Of a stretch of 64,000 nt of DNA, positions 28,201 through 40,026 are shown in pieces. Both the position numbers and the translations under genes were made by a program. Below the pieces are notes generated by a model that saw nothing but the letters and a program-made list of their open reading frames with translations, did not search any database and had not been told where the DNA came from. The stretch is taken from contig JACMZG010001913.1 in the NCBI GenBank assembly GCA_018340805.1, positions 26,912,099 to 26,976,098 on the forward strand, in the 5' to 3' direction. This DNA comes from Microvelia longipes. Lineage: Eukaryota > Arthropoda > Insecta > Hemiptera > Veliidae. Each line of letters starts with the position of its first letter. Position 1 is the first letter of the stretch.

Positions 28201-30371
28201 CTCAGTTTCTGTTCATTAATACTTCTTGTATTATATTATAGATGACAAAACCAACAACCCACAATGGCCAAGAGATGCTGACGGAAACCCACTCCCACAG
28301 GGACCAGACGGAAGACCAAAATGGCCAACTGACAAGAATGGAAACCCATGGCCTGTAAGCCCAGATGGCAAACCTAAGAATCCAGATGTACCATTAGGTA
28401 AGCTCTTTCAAGTTGTTTACAATTTTTTGGCAAATTAATTCCACAAGTCATTGTTTTGACTCATTATTCATAAGGGGTAAATCTTAGTGGAGTATAGAAT
28501 ACAGACGTATGACAAAAAGGTTCCAATTAACGACTTAAACCAAGTTTTGGTATCAAATTATGCATACTAAAATACTGATAAAATGTTAAATAAATAATTC
28601 TTTGTATTATTGAATATTATAGGTGACAAGACCAACCCACAATGGCCAAGGATGCTGAAGGAAAACCATTCCCAATGGGACCAGACGGAAGACCGAAATG
28701 GCCAACTGATAGCAATGGTAATCCATGCCTGTAGGCCCAGAAGGCAAACCAAGGATCCAGAATCACCTAAAGGTACCATCTGAGATCTTTTTTATTTTTT
28801 GCAATTTAATGCTACTTGTGATTATTTGTCAGATTCTTAAGGGTGAATCACATCGCTCAGTTTCTGTTCATTAATACTTCTTGTATTATATTATAGATGA
28901 CAAAACCAACAACCCACAATGGCCAAGAGATGCTGACGGAAACCCACTCCCACAGGGACCAGACGGAAGACCAAAATGGCCAACTGACAAGAATGGAAAC
29001 CCATGGCCTGTAAGCCCAGATGGCAAACCTAAGAATCCAGATGTACCATTAGGTAAGCTTTTTCAAGTTGTTTACAATTTTTTGGCAAATTTAATTCCAC
29101 AAGTCATTGTTTTGACTCATTATTCATAAGGGGTAAATCTTAGTGAGAGTATAGAATACAGAACGTATGACAAAAAGGGTTCCAATTAACGACTTAAACC
29201 AAGTTTTGGGTATCAAAATTATGCATACTAAAATACTGATAAAATGTTGAATAAATAATTCTTGTATTATTGAATATTATAGGTGACAAGACCAACCCAC
29301 AATGGCCAAGGGATGCTGAAGGAAAACCATTCCCAATGGGACCAGACGGAAGACCGAAATGGCCAACTGATAGCAATGGTAATCCATGGCCTGTAGGCCC
29401 AGAAGGCAAACCCAAGGATCCAGATCACCTAAAGGTACCATCTGAGTTCTTTTTTATTTTTGCAATTTAATGCTACTTGTGATTATTTGTCAGATTCTTA
29501 AGGGTGAATCACATCGCTCAGTTTCTGTTCATTAATACTTCTTGTATTATATTATAGATGACAAAACCCACAACCACAATGGCCAAGAGATGCTGACGGA
29601 AACCCACTCCCACAGGGACCAGACGGAAGACCAAAATGGCCAACTGACAAGAATGGAAACCCATGGCCTGTAAGCCCAGATGGCAAACCTAAGAATCCAG
29701 ATGTACCATTAGGTAAGCTTTTTCAAGTTGTTTACAATTTTTTGGCAAATTTAATTCCACAAGTCATTGTTTTGACTCATTATTCATAAGGGGTAAATCT
29801 TAGTGAGAGTATAGAATACAGAACGTATGACAAAAAGGGTTCCAATTAACGACTTAAACCAAGTTTTGGGTATCAAAATTATGCATACTAAATACTGATA
29901 AAATGTTGAATAAATAATTCTTGTATTATTGAATATTATAGGTGACAAGACCAACCCACAATGGCCAAGGGATGCTGAAGGAAAACCATTCCCAATGGGA
30001 CCAGACGGAAGACCGAAATGGCCAACTGATAGCAATGGTAATCCATGGCCTGTAGGCCAGAAGGCAAACCCAAGGATCCAGAATCACCTAAAGGTACCAT
30101 CTGAGTTCTTTTTTATTTTTTGCAATTTAATGCTACTTGTGATTATTTGTCAGATTCTTAAGGGTGAATCACATCGCTCAGTTTCTGTTCATTAATACTT
30201 CTTGTATTATATTATAGATGACAAAAAACAACCCACAATGGCCAAGAGATGCTGACGGAAACCCACTCCCACAGGGACCAGACGGAAGACCAAAATGGCC
30301 AACTGACAAGAATGGAAACCCATGGCCTGTAAGCCCAGATGGCAAACCTAAGAATCCAGATGTACCATTAG
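22201..30371 (+). CDS. Gene 1 exon array, right part: 13 A and 12 B mini-exons
   Basis: Continuation of the A/B alternation. A starts: 22314, 22976, 23634, 24296, 24952, 25609, 26270, 26923, 27580, 28242, 28897, 29558, 30218. B starts: 22702, 23358, 24020, 24677, 25334, 25994, 26653, 27304, 27969, 28623, 29283, 29942. Spacing is 651-665 bp. Full-length open copies include A at 28242 and 28897 and B at 24677; B at 23358 has the right length but two compensating indels. The remaining copies deviate by 1-7 nt. Splice sites are kept in every copy. All exons are symmetric phase 1-1, so skipping or adding any number preserves the frame, which would permit many protein lengths from alternative splicing or allelic copy number. 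Confidence 0.85.
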
Positions 30372-30600
30372 GTAAGCTTTTTCAAGTTGTTTACAATTTT
30401 TGGCAAATTTAATTCCACAAGTCATTGTTTTGACTCATTATTCATAAGGGGTAAATCTTAGTGAGAGTATAGAATACAGAACGTATGACAAAAAGGGTTC
30501 CAATTAACGACTTAAACCAAGTTTTGGGTATCAAAATTATGCATACTAAAATACTGATAAAATGTTAAATAAATAATTCTTGTATTATTGAATATTATAG

Positions 30601-31632
30601 GTGACAAGACCAACCCACAATGGCCAAGGGATGCTGAAGGAAAACCATTCCCAATGGGACCAGACGGAAGACCGAAATGGCCAACTGATAGCAATGGTAA
30701 TCCATGGCCTTTAAACGCTGAAGGAGAACCATTTAGCCCGGCTGGTTTAGGAATACCTCGGCCAACTGATTTAGGACATATTTTGCCAACTGGATTTAGA
30801 GAGCCTCATCCATCTCTTTTTGGACAATCCAAGCCAACTAGTATTGGACAACTTTCGCCTACTGGCTTTGGCCAACCCCAGCCAGCAGGCTTTGTACAAC
30901 CTCAGCGGACTGGATTAGGGCAACCTCAGCCAACTGAGTTTGGACTACCTCAGCCAACTGGATTAGGACAACTCCAGCCAATTAGCTTAGGGCAACCCCA
31001 GCCAATAGGTTTTGGTCAACCGCAGCCCATTGGTTTTAGGCAACCCCAGATAACGGGATTAGGACAACCCCAATCAAGTGGGTTTGGACAACCTCAGCTA
31101 ACTGGTTTAGGAGAACCTCAGCCAACAGGCTTGGGACAATCTCAGCCAACCGGATTAGGACAACCCCAATCAATTGGTTTACGTCAACCTCAGTCAAATG
31201 ATTTAGGTCAACTTCAGCCAACTGGTTCTAGACAAATTCAACCTGTTGGTTTTGGACAAAACTTGCCAAAAACTCCTAACCCATCAGTAGAAGGTTTCGG
31301 TGGAATTCAGCTAAGCATAAAAGGAAACATTCCTCCTGAACTTGCTGCTAAACTAAAAAAGGTCGGGCTTCTAGGTAATCTGCTTGGAGGGGTCAGTAAT
31401 TTAGTCGGAGGCGTTTTAGACACAGTTAATAAAGTTGGTGGTAATGTAGGTCTTGGCAATATTTTAACATCTGTTACTGATTTAGTAAAAACGCCTGTCT
31501 TCTCTTTACTTGGAACACCTCGAGCAGTGCATGGCGTTGTTTTAGACCAAGGAAATATTCTTAGGAGCTATGCTACCGGTACTGGAAATCCAAATCTAAT
31601 GAGAGGCGTTCAAACAATCCTCAACACAAAAG
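30601..31632 (+). CDS. Gene 1, terminal array exon fused to QPQPTG repeat
   Basis: Starts as a normal B exon (acceptor TATTATAG ends 30600) and keeps the B sequence up to the NPWP codons at about 30711. It then reads on into new sequence instead of the VGPEG end of B. Residues after the fusion form about 45 repeats-worth of GLGQPQPTG-like Gln/Pro/Gly sequence (to about 31270). A Gly/Leu/Val-rich, non-repetitive segment follows (about 31290-31632). The last 35 residues (VVLDQGNILRSY ... QTILNTKG) resemble the end of the large exon of gene 2. It ends AAA G/GTAATA, phase 1. It is fully open, with no indel, unlike most array copies. This anchors the right edge of the array in real coding sequence. 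Confidence 0.85.
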
Positions 31633-31923
31633 GTAATAATGATAATTTTTTATTGTAATAATACTTTTTTATCGTAAGAACAATAATTTATTTTAACTGC
31701 GGCAGGAAAGATTATAATTTAATGCCTTAAAATTATTTCCATTTATAGGTGTTATTTTCTGTTACCTTGATGTTATATTGTTTACTTCGCTTTTAAAAGG
31801 GTTGTGGTATTTAGAATAAAATCATGTGTTATTACAATGAGTTTGCTAATTAAGATTTATCTCTTAAGGATTTGTTTACCTTTAGTTATCTCTTTAAATA
31901 AACCGTGTCATTTATTACCACAG

Positions 31924-32037
31924 GCGCTGAAGGCCAATTAGATGGAACCAGCTTCACTAAAGAAGAATCTTGTGAGTGCCAGGGATCAGCTTGCAGCTGC
32001 TGTGTAAACTTTAATCTTAAAGTACTTAATAAAAAAG
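31924..32037 (+). CDS. Gene 1, C-terminal domain exon 1 (DUF4773-like, CxC motif)
   Basis: The acceptor TTACCACAG ends 31923 and the donor GTAAGG starts 32038; 114 bp, phase 1 on both sides. It encodes GAEGQLDGTSF then the cysteine block CECQGSACSCC followed by VNFNLKVLNKKG. The C-x-C-x5-C-x-CC pattern at the start of a domain of about 110 residues fits the DUF4773 family of secreted insect proteins as I remember it; a profile search would settle this. The function of that family is unknown. The matching exon of gene 2 lies at 41778-41897. Confidence 0.75.
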
Positions 32038-33068
32038 GTAAGGAATGAGTGCCGCGTTTATAGCTTTGTGAACAGATTGCAAGCACCTTTACCTTTAGTG
32101 CCCGTAATTATTTGTTGTCACTGTTTTTCAAGAAATTTTAGTTCTCGACTAAGTTTGACCCCCTGATTGGGGGAAAATTTTGAAATCATTCCGCCTGCAG
32201 TGGCGCAAAAAGCCGATGCCAAATGCCAAATTAAATTATATATAAATTAACACTTGCATAAGTTGTATATAAGAAATTTTTTCGACTCTTAAAGTGTAAA
32301 AACGAGTTTTCTATAAGAAAACAATGTATCTATTTTTAACGCATAAACATTGTACAAAAATACATACACAAATCAAAAAGAGAACGCCTATTAGGTGTGC
32401 ACTATTACATAACATGATCAATAAATCTTCTATGTATATTTCCTAAAAACCACCAATACACGAATCCCATTTCCTATGACCACTTCTGTGGGAGCAAACA
32501 GCTGACTTTCAAAGTCTGTATTGAATGTCCTGATAGTGTATAATGTCTTTCATCTTTGTTTTCATTTACTGAATCCCTAGGCGAAATTACAGCTGGTTTA
32601 GGTGGTTCTATTTATACATCTGTAGACTAATATAGGGTGATCCCGCATGTTCCATACCATCATCAACTTGAATTAGAGGTATGACAATCTAAATAGATTG
32701 TCAGGATTTTAAGCTATCCTTCTTATTTCAAAAGTAGTAATCTACAGCTCAATATAAATAATATTAGTCGAGATATAGAGTAAAAGATGACCAAAGGTTT
32801 TGCGAAGCCATATGGCATCTCTGGGCACTTAGGATAATTAGACGTTGTTTATGTTTGATGTTCCTATTTCAAAACTATCAGTTACTTGAGCCTCGAGGAC
32901 ATGATATATAAGGGATATTATTAAATATCCCTTTTATAATTTACTAAATTATTAAAATCGGAAGTAAATGCATTCATATAGTTGATGCATCTTAGTAATA
33001 TATTTATTTCTTTGTCATTATGGCTGCACGTAAATACGCATAGTGTAACATAGAATATTATTTTGCAG
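32038..33068 (+). other. Intron of gene 1
   Basis: Phase-1 intron with no other gene visible. It is moderately AT-rich. Confidence 0.75.
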
Positions 33069-33161
33069 TATGTTTGGAGTCGTCTATGCAATCAGGTAAA
33101 CCCGGACTTCAGTTTACTCTTGCTGTAGACAATCAGAGGCAGCCTCTTGTTTCTGCTGATG
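33069..33161 (+). CDS. Gene 1, C-terminal domain exon 2
   Basis: The acceptor TTTTGCAG ends 33068 and the donor GTAAGT starts 33162; 93 bp, phase 1. It begins with VCLESSMQSGKPGLQFTL and ends PLVSADG. Gene 2 has an exon of exactly the same length and start (VCLE) at 40489-40581, which supports both calls. Confidence 0.75.
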
Positions 33162-33905
33162 GTAAGTATTCATTACTTCTATTAGGTTCCACAACAACTG
33201 TCTTACTTGCTTACTAACATAAGTAACTCTACTATTGTTACTTATAAATTTTGCTATAATCGCTTTTGCTATGAGTCAATGTGATTTACAGAGTACTATC
33301 TAGTCAATCTTAGATTGGTTTTGATAATTGCTAAGTTGCATCTATTAGTTTCATTCTTTTCTTGAACATTGGTTATCTATCTTTATTTTTTCTCTTTACT
33401 TATGAACTCACATATTGTGAGCTTCTTCTGAATTTTCAGCCCTCTTGTAATAATAGTAGATATGACTGACTCACTGAATTATATATATGTTTGATAGAGA
33501 CAATCATAAATTAAGTTTGACAAAGAAAATCATAAAATAATATTGAAAAGGTTACTCATAAAATATAATTTACAAAGATTATTATTTATGCAACACTTGC
33601 TCTATTTTAGCCTGATGTGGTCTTATAAATGCACTTACTTGTACATTGATATTTACCTTCTGTATGGGACTTGTTGTGTCTTGAATACATTTATTGCATG
33701 TGTTTTCTAATACTACATCCTCCAGAACCTCTGGACGTAGCTCACACAGTGAGCTAATTTTCTGGTACGTTTCTTTGATTTATAATATTGTTTAGTTTTT
33801 CGAGAAAGAACTAAACAATTCTATGTTTTCGATTTAAAATACATGTAGACTTGTATTTTAAATAATAAGTGAACTGGGGAAAAAATTAAAAAAGTGTATT
33901 TTAAG

Positions 33906-36900
33906 ATTTAAATTATAAGCGCTAGTGGATTTTTTACCATAAGGAAGTAAATAAAAGTCTATCCACAATAAATTCAACCAATGTAATGATGACAAACCGG
34001 CTTTCAACCTAATACAGGTCATCCTCAGTGCTTGTCTGATCATAAGCGCTGTCCATGGTTCGACACACCGATGTAATATTTAAATTATAAGCGCTAGTGA
34101 TTTTTTACCATAAGGAAGTAAATAAAAGTCTATCCACAAATAAATTTCAACCAATGTAATGATGACAAAAACGGCTTTCAACCTAATACAGGTCATCCTC
34201 AGTGCTTGTCTGATCATAAGCGCTGTCCATGGTTCGACACACCGATGTAATATTTAAATTATAAGCGCTAGTGGATTTTTTACCATAAGGAAGTAAATAA
34301 AAGTCTATCCACAAATAAATTTCAACCAATGTAATGATGACAAAACCGGCTTTCAACCTAATACAGGTCATCCTCAGTGCTTGTCTGATCATAAGCGCTG
34401 TCCATGGTTCGACACACCGATGTAATATTTAAATTATAAGCGCTAGTGGATTTTTTTACCATAAGGAAGTAAATAAAAGTCTATCCACAAATAAATTTCA
34501 ACCAATGTAATGATGACAAAACCGGCTTTCAACCTAATACAGGTCATCCTCAGTGCTTGTCTGATCATAAGCGCTGTCCATGGTTCGACACACCGATGTA
34601 ATATTTAAATTATAAGCGCTAGTGGATTTTTTACCATAAGGAAGTAAATAAAAGTCTATCCACAATAAATTTCAACCAATGTAATGATGACAAAACCGGC
34701 TTTCAACCTAATACAGGTCATCCTCAGTGCTTGTCTGATCATAAGCGCTGTCCATGGTTCGACACACCGATGTAATATTTAAATTATAAGCGCTAGTGGA
34801 TTTTTACCATAAGGAAGTAAATAAAAGTCTATCCACAAATAAAATTTCAACCAATGTAATGATGACAAAACCGGCTTTCAACCTAATACAGGTCATCCTC
34901 AGTGCTTGTCTGATCATAAGCGCTGTCCATGGTTCGACACACCGATGTAATATTTAAATTATAACGCTAGTGGATTTTTACCATAAGGAAGTAAATAAAA
35001 GTCTATCCACAAATAAATTGTGGATAGAATTACGGTTTTGTCATCATTACATTGGTTGAAATTTATTTGTGGATAGACTTTTATTTACTTCTTATGGTAA
35101 AAATCCACTAGCGCTTATAATTTAAATATTACATCGGTGTGTCGAACCATGGACAGCGCTTATGATCAGACAAGCACTGAGATGACCTGTATTAGGTTGA
35201 AAGCCGGTTTGTCATCATTACATTGGTTGAAATTTATTTGTGGATAGACTTTTATTTACTTCCTTATGGTAAAAAATCCACTAGCGCTTATAATTTAAAT
35301 ATTACATCGTGTGTCGAACCATGGACAGCGCTTATGATCAGACAAGCACTGAGGATGACCTGTATTAGGTTGAAAGCCGTTTTGTCATCATTACATTGGT
35401 TGAAATTTATTTGTGGATAGACTTTTATTTACTTCCTTATGGTAAAAAATCCACTAGCGCTTATAATTTAAATATTACATCGGTGTGTCGAACCATGGAC
35501 AGCGCTTATGATCAGACAAGCACTGAGGATGACCTGTATTAGGTTGAAAGCCGGTTTTGTCATCATTACATTGGTTGAAATTTATTTGTGGATAGACTTT
35601 TATTTTACTTCCTTATGGTAAAAAATCCACTAGCGCTTATAATTTAATATTACATCGGTGTGTCGAACCATGGACAGCGCTAATGATCAGACAAGCACTG
35701 AGGATGACCTGTATTAGGTTGAAAGCCGGTTTTGTCATCATTACATTGGTTGAAATTTATTTGTGGATAGACTTTTATTTACTTCCTTATGGTAAAAAAT
35801 CCACTAGCGCTTATAATTTAAATATTACATCGGTGTGTCGAACCATGGACAGCGCTTATGATCAGACAAGCACTGAGGATGACCTGTATTAGGTTGAAAG
35901 CCGGTTTTGTCATCATTACATTGGTTGAAATTTATTTGTGGATAGACTTTTATTTACTTCCTTATGGTAAAAAATCCACTAGCGCTTATAATTTAAAATA
36001 TTACATCGGTGTGTCGAACCATGGACAGCGCTTATGATCAGACAAGCACTGAGGATGACCTGTATTAGGTTGAAAGCCGGTTTTGTCATCATTACATGGT
36101 GAAATTTATTTGATAGACTTTTATTACTTCCTTATGGTAAAAAATCCACTAGCGCTTATAATTTAAATATTACATCGGTGTGTCGAACCATGGACAGCGC
36201 TTATGATCAGACAAGCACTGAGGATGACCTGTATTAGGTTGAAAGCCGGTTTTGTCATCATTACATTGGTTGAAATTTATTTGTGGATAGACTTTTATTT
36301 ACTTCCTTATGGTAAAAAATCCACTAGCGCTTATAATTTAAATATTACATCGGTGTGTCGAACCATGGACAGCGCTTATGATCAGACAAGCACTGAGGAT
36401 GACCTGTATTAGGTTGAAAGCCGGTTTTGTCATCATTACATTGGTTGAAATTATTTGTGGATAGACTTTTATTTACTTCCTTATGGTAAAAAATCCACTA
36501 GCGCTTATAATTTAAATATTACATCGGTGTGTCGAACCATGGACAGCGCTTATGATCAGACAAGCACTGAGGATGACCTGTATTAGGTTGAAAGCCGGTT
36601 TTGTCATCATTACATTGGTTGAAATTTATTTGTGGATAGACTTTTATTTACTTCCTTAGGTAAAAAATCCACTAGCGCTTATAATTTAAATATTACATCG
36701 GTGTGTCGAACCATGGACAGCGCTTATGATCAGACAAGCACTGAGGATGACCTGTATTAGTTGAAAGCCGGTTTTGTCATCATTACATTGGTTGAAATTT
36801 ATTTGTGGAAGACTTTTATTTACTTCCTTATGGTAAAAAATCCACTAGCGCTTATAATTTAAATATTACATCGGTGTGTCGAAACCATGGACAGCGCTTA

Positions 36901-38737
36901 TGATCAGACAAGCACTGAGGATGACCTGTATTAGTTGAAAGCCGGTTTGTATCATTACATTGGTGAAATTTATTGTGGATAGACTTTATTTACTTCCTTA
37001 TGGTAAAAATCCACTAGCGCTTATAATTTAAATATTACATCGGTGTGTCGAACCATGGACAGCGCTTATGATCAGACAAGCACTGAGGATGACCTGTATT
37101 AGGTTGAAAGCCGGTTTTGTCATCATTACATTGGTTGAAATTTATTTGTGGAGACTTTTTTTACTTCCTTATGGTAAAAAATCCACTAGCGCTTATAATT
37201 TAAATATTACATCGGTGTGTCGAACCATGGACAGCGCTTATGATCAGACAAGCACTGAGGATGACCTGTATTAGGTTGAAAGCCGGTTTTGTCATCATTA
37301 CATTGGTTGAAATTATTTGTGGATAGACTTTTATTTACTTCCTTATGGTAAAAAATCCACTAGCGCTTATAATTTAAATATTACATCGGTGTGTCGAACC
37401 ATGGACAGCGCTTATGATCAGACAAGCACTGAGGATGACCTGTATTAGGTTGAAAGCCGGTTTTGTCATCATTACATTGGTTGAAATTTATTTGTGGATA
37501 GACTTTTATTTACTTCCTTATGGTAAAAAATCCACTAGCGCTTATAATTTAAATATTACATCGGTGTGTCGAACCATGGACAGCGCTTATGATCAGACAA
37601 GCACTGAGGATGACCTGTATTAGGTTGAAAGCCGGTTTTGTCATCATTACATTGGTTGAAATTTATTTGTGGATAGACTTTTATTTACTTCCTTATGGTA
37701 AAAAATCCACTAGCGCTTATAATTTAAATATTACATCGGTGTGTCGAACCATGGACAGCGCTTATGATCAGACAAGCACTGAGGATGACCTGTATTAGGT
37801 TGAAAAGCCGTTTTGTCATCATTACATTGGTTGAAATTTATTTGTGGATAGACTTATTTACTTCCTTATGGTAAAAAATCCACTAGCGCTTAAATTTAAA
37901 TATTACATCGGTGTGTCGAACCATGGACAGCGCTTATGATCAGACAAGCACTGAGGATGACCTGTATTAGGTTGAAAGCCGGTTTGTCATCATTACATTG
38001 GTTGAAATTATTTGTGGATAGACTTTTATTTACTTCCTTATGGTAAAAAATCCACTAGCGCTTATAATTTAAATATTACATCGGTGTCGAACCATGGACA
38101 GCGCTATGATCAGACAAGCACTGAGGATGACCTGTATTAGGTTGAAAGCCGGTTTTGTCATCATTACATTGGTTGAAATTTATTTGTGGATAGACTTTTA
38201 TTTACTTCCTTATGGTAAAAAATCACTAGCGCTTATAATTTAAATATTACATCGGGTGTGTCGAACCATGGACAGCGCTTATGATCAGACAAGCACTGAG
38301 GATGACCTGTATTAGGTTTGAAAGCCGGTTTTGTCATCATTACATTGGTTGAAATTTATTTGTGGATAGACTTTATTTACTTCCTTATGGTAAAAATCCA
38401 CTAGCGCTTATAATTTAAATATTACATCGGTGTGTCGAACCATGGACAGCGCTTATGATCAGACAAGCACTGAGGATGACCTGTATTAGGTTGAAAGCCG
38501 GTTTTGTCATCATTACATTGGTTGAAATTTATTTGTGGATAGACTTTTATTTACTTCCTTATGGTAAAAAATCCACTAGCGCTTATAATTTAAATATTAC
38601 ATCGGTGTGTCGAACCATGGACAGCGCTTATGATCAGACAAGCACTGAGGATGACCTGTATTAGGTTGAAAGCCGGTTTTGTCATCATTACATTGGTTGA
38701 AATTTATTTGTGGATAGACTTTTATTTACTTCCTTAT
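33906..38737. repeat. About 28 units of a roughly 175-bp satellite in two inverted arms
   Basis: The left arm (33906 to about 35018) has about 7 units in one orientation. The right arm (about 35030-38737) has about 21 units in the opposite orientation. The arms meet at the palindrome CTATCCACAA...TTGTGGATAG. Units are nearly identical apart from single-base indels. A 10-bp direct repeat, GTATTTTAAG, lies immediately outside both ends (33896-33905 and 38738-38747) and looks like a target-site duplication. The repeated 69-residue open frames are by-products of the repeat: 175 is not a multiple of 3, and each frame runs across unit borders. Confidence 0.9.
37411..37470 (+). ncRNA. Hammerhead-like core in a satellite unit (example)
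   Basis: In this representative unit CTGAGGA (37429-37435) fits CUGANGA and GAAA lies at 37452-37455. The 16 nt between can form GACCT/AGGTT. After GAAA, AGCC/GGTT forms a palindromic minimal stem III, followed by a T at the cleavage position. Stem I is supported by GCA/TGT and an outer helix ATGAT/ATCAT with an internal loop. One unpaired T next to the core in stem II is non-canonical. The same core recurs in most units, in the sense orientation in the right arm and antisense in the left arm. Self-cleavage is inferred, not shown. Confidence 0.45.
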
Positions 38738-38787
38738 GTATTTTAAGGTTACTTTGATTATTAAAAATAAAATTATTTGTATTATAG

Positions 38788-38981
38788 GTTCAGGAAACGC
38801 TGTTTTCAACGTAGGAAACGGACTAGTACAGGGAGTCATCCAGCAATACCAAGACCCTACAGACGCAACAGTTAACTGTGCGGCTGCTAACATTACTGTG
38901 CTGGGTATCAACTTTGCTGCAGTTCCCTTCGGCTGCTTCATGACATCACGCAGCGGTCATCTTATTGGCCACCCCCAGTAA
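38788..38981 (+). CDS. Gene 1, last exon of C-terminal domain
   Basis: The acceptor ATTATAG ends 38787 and the stop TAA is 38979-38981. It encodes GSGNAVFNVGNGLVQGV, then a conserved-looking end VNCAAANITVLGINFAAVPFG and CFMTSRSG. The pattern C-x3-NITVLGINFAAVPFGC matches CGAASLDILGLNFPALPLGC at the end of gene 2, which supports the frame and the domain. A polyadenylation signal AATAAA lies 19 bp after the stop. Confidence 0.8.
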
Positions 38982-38999
38982 AACACTGTATTTTTATTA

Positions 39000-39005
39000 A
39001 ATAAA
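39000..39005 (+). terminator. Polyadenylation signal of gene 1
   Basis: AATAAA is 19 bp after the TAA stop, within an A/T-rich 3' end. This is a typical short insect 3'UTR arrangement. Confidence 0.6.
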
Positions 39006-40026
39006 AATGCTTATTTGAATTGATGTATTGAGTTGTTTTTTAAGCTATGAGACAAAATAAAACAGGGAAAAATCATAATTTATTATATAGTTTTGATATT
39101 ACCACATGAATTCATATCTTGGTAAAAAATCATTACTTGGTAATAAGACAAAGAAAAATTTAGTTCACGAAAGTACTTACATATGAAACGAACTGGGACA
39201 TGTAGAATTTCGCGAAAAAGCACCTCGCTTAGTGCAACTAGACGTTATTCAAACCGTCACGTATACAGAGCTCCTAGTAAAACTCCCCTTCACTACACAT
39301 TATCCTTTAAACGGCTAAGGAGTAAACCAAGCTAAAATGCCCCAGTTAGATTTTCTATTAGACATGATTCTGTCGGTATCTGTTTAAGTAAATTAAAATA
39401 GATCTAATAGTGCTAAGAAAACATTTGTTTTATTTGTTTAGTATGTACAAACAGTAGATAGCTAATTTAAAACTTAAAAAAAAATATAAATTGTTGCAGA
39501 GCTTATCAATTAACAGAACAAGATAACAATTGAAACTGATGGAAACTTTTCTGGTCTATAACTCTAAAAATGCTGATTGCAATATACTTACACAATATTA
39601 TGGTTGCCAATTAGTAAAAAAAACCAAGTTTATGGCTGTTAGGACCTAAAAGTTTAATTAGCATGTGGGGAAAAAAAGCTAGCTACATTTCAGGACTTTC
39701 TTAGAAAGTGGAGGACTCAATCCCCTTTATTCCCTTAACATCGCGCTTCGGATGTCTCTTCCAACAGACCCAAAATTGTAAATGTTTTTTTAATGCAAAA
39801 TTATAACAAGGAAACTATCCGTTTAGTTATTATTCTCCTCGTTGAGAACTCTGTGACTATTTACAACTTAAAATAAAGGCAAAAACCTAATGAGAAACAT
39901 GAAAGTCTACAGTATTAACTGCATTTGATGTATAAAATAAATAAACCGCTAACAATAAACCTTATAGAGTAAAAATAAATTAATGAATAAATTAAATAAA
40001 TATGTACAATTGGTCTAGTATAGATA
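39006..40026. other. Intergenic spacer between convergent genes 1 and 2
   Basis: About 1 kb between the two stop codons. No gene is seen. It should hold both 3'UTR ends; I could not assign the gene 2 polyadenylation signal with confidence. Confidence 0.6.

Larger units (their letters stand above)
33162..38787 (+). other. Last intron of gene 1, mostly satellite
   Basis: A 5.6-kb phase-1 intron with a GTAAGT donor and an ATTATAG acceptor. Unique AT-rich sequence occupies 33162-33895, the satellite block 33906-38737, and unique sequence again to the acceptor. The corresponding intron of gene 2 is only 250 bp, so the satellite explains most of the size difference. Confidence 0.75.

Noticed and set aside
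12808..30371. A CRISPR-like or bacterial repeat interpretation of the array
   Set aside because: The period is about 660 bp with coding exons and GT-AG splice sites; there are no short direct repeats with unique spacers, and the window is eukaryotic.
13107..30694. Many 60-110-residue Pro/Gly/Leu-rich frames on the minus strand of the exon array
   Set aside because: They are antisense readings of the A and B exons and end in intron sequence. The sense strand has splice sites and the conserved phase.
33858..38664. Repeated 61-69-residue open frames in both orientations
   Set aside because: They are products of the 175-bp satellite. The period is not a multiple of 3, frames run across unit borders and end by repeat structure, and no domain is seen.
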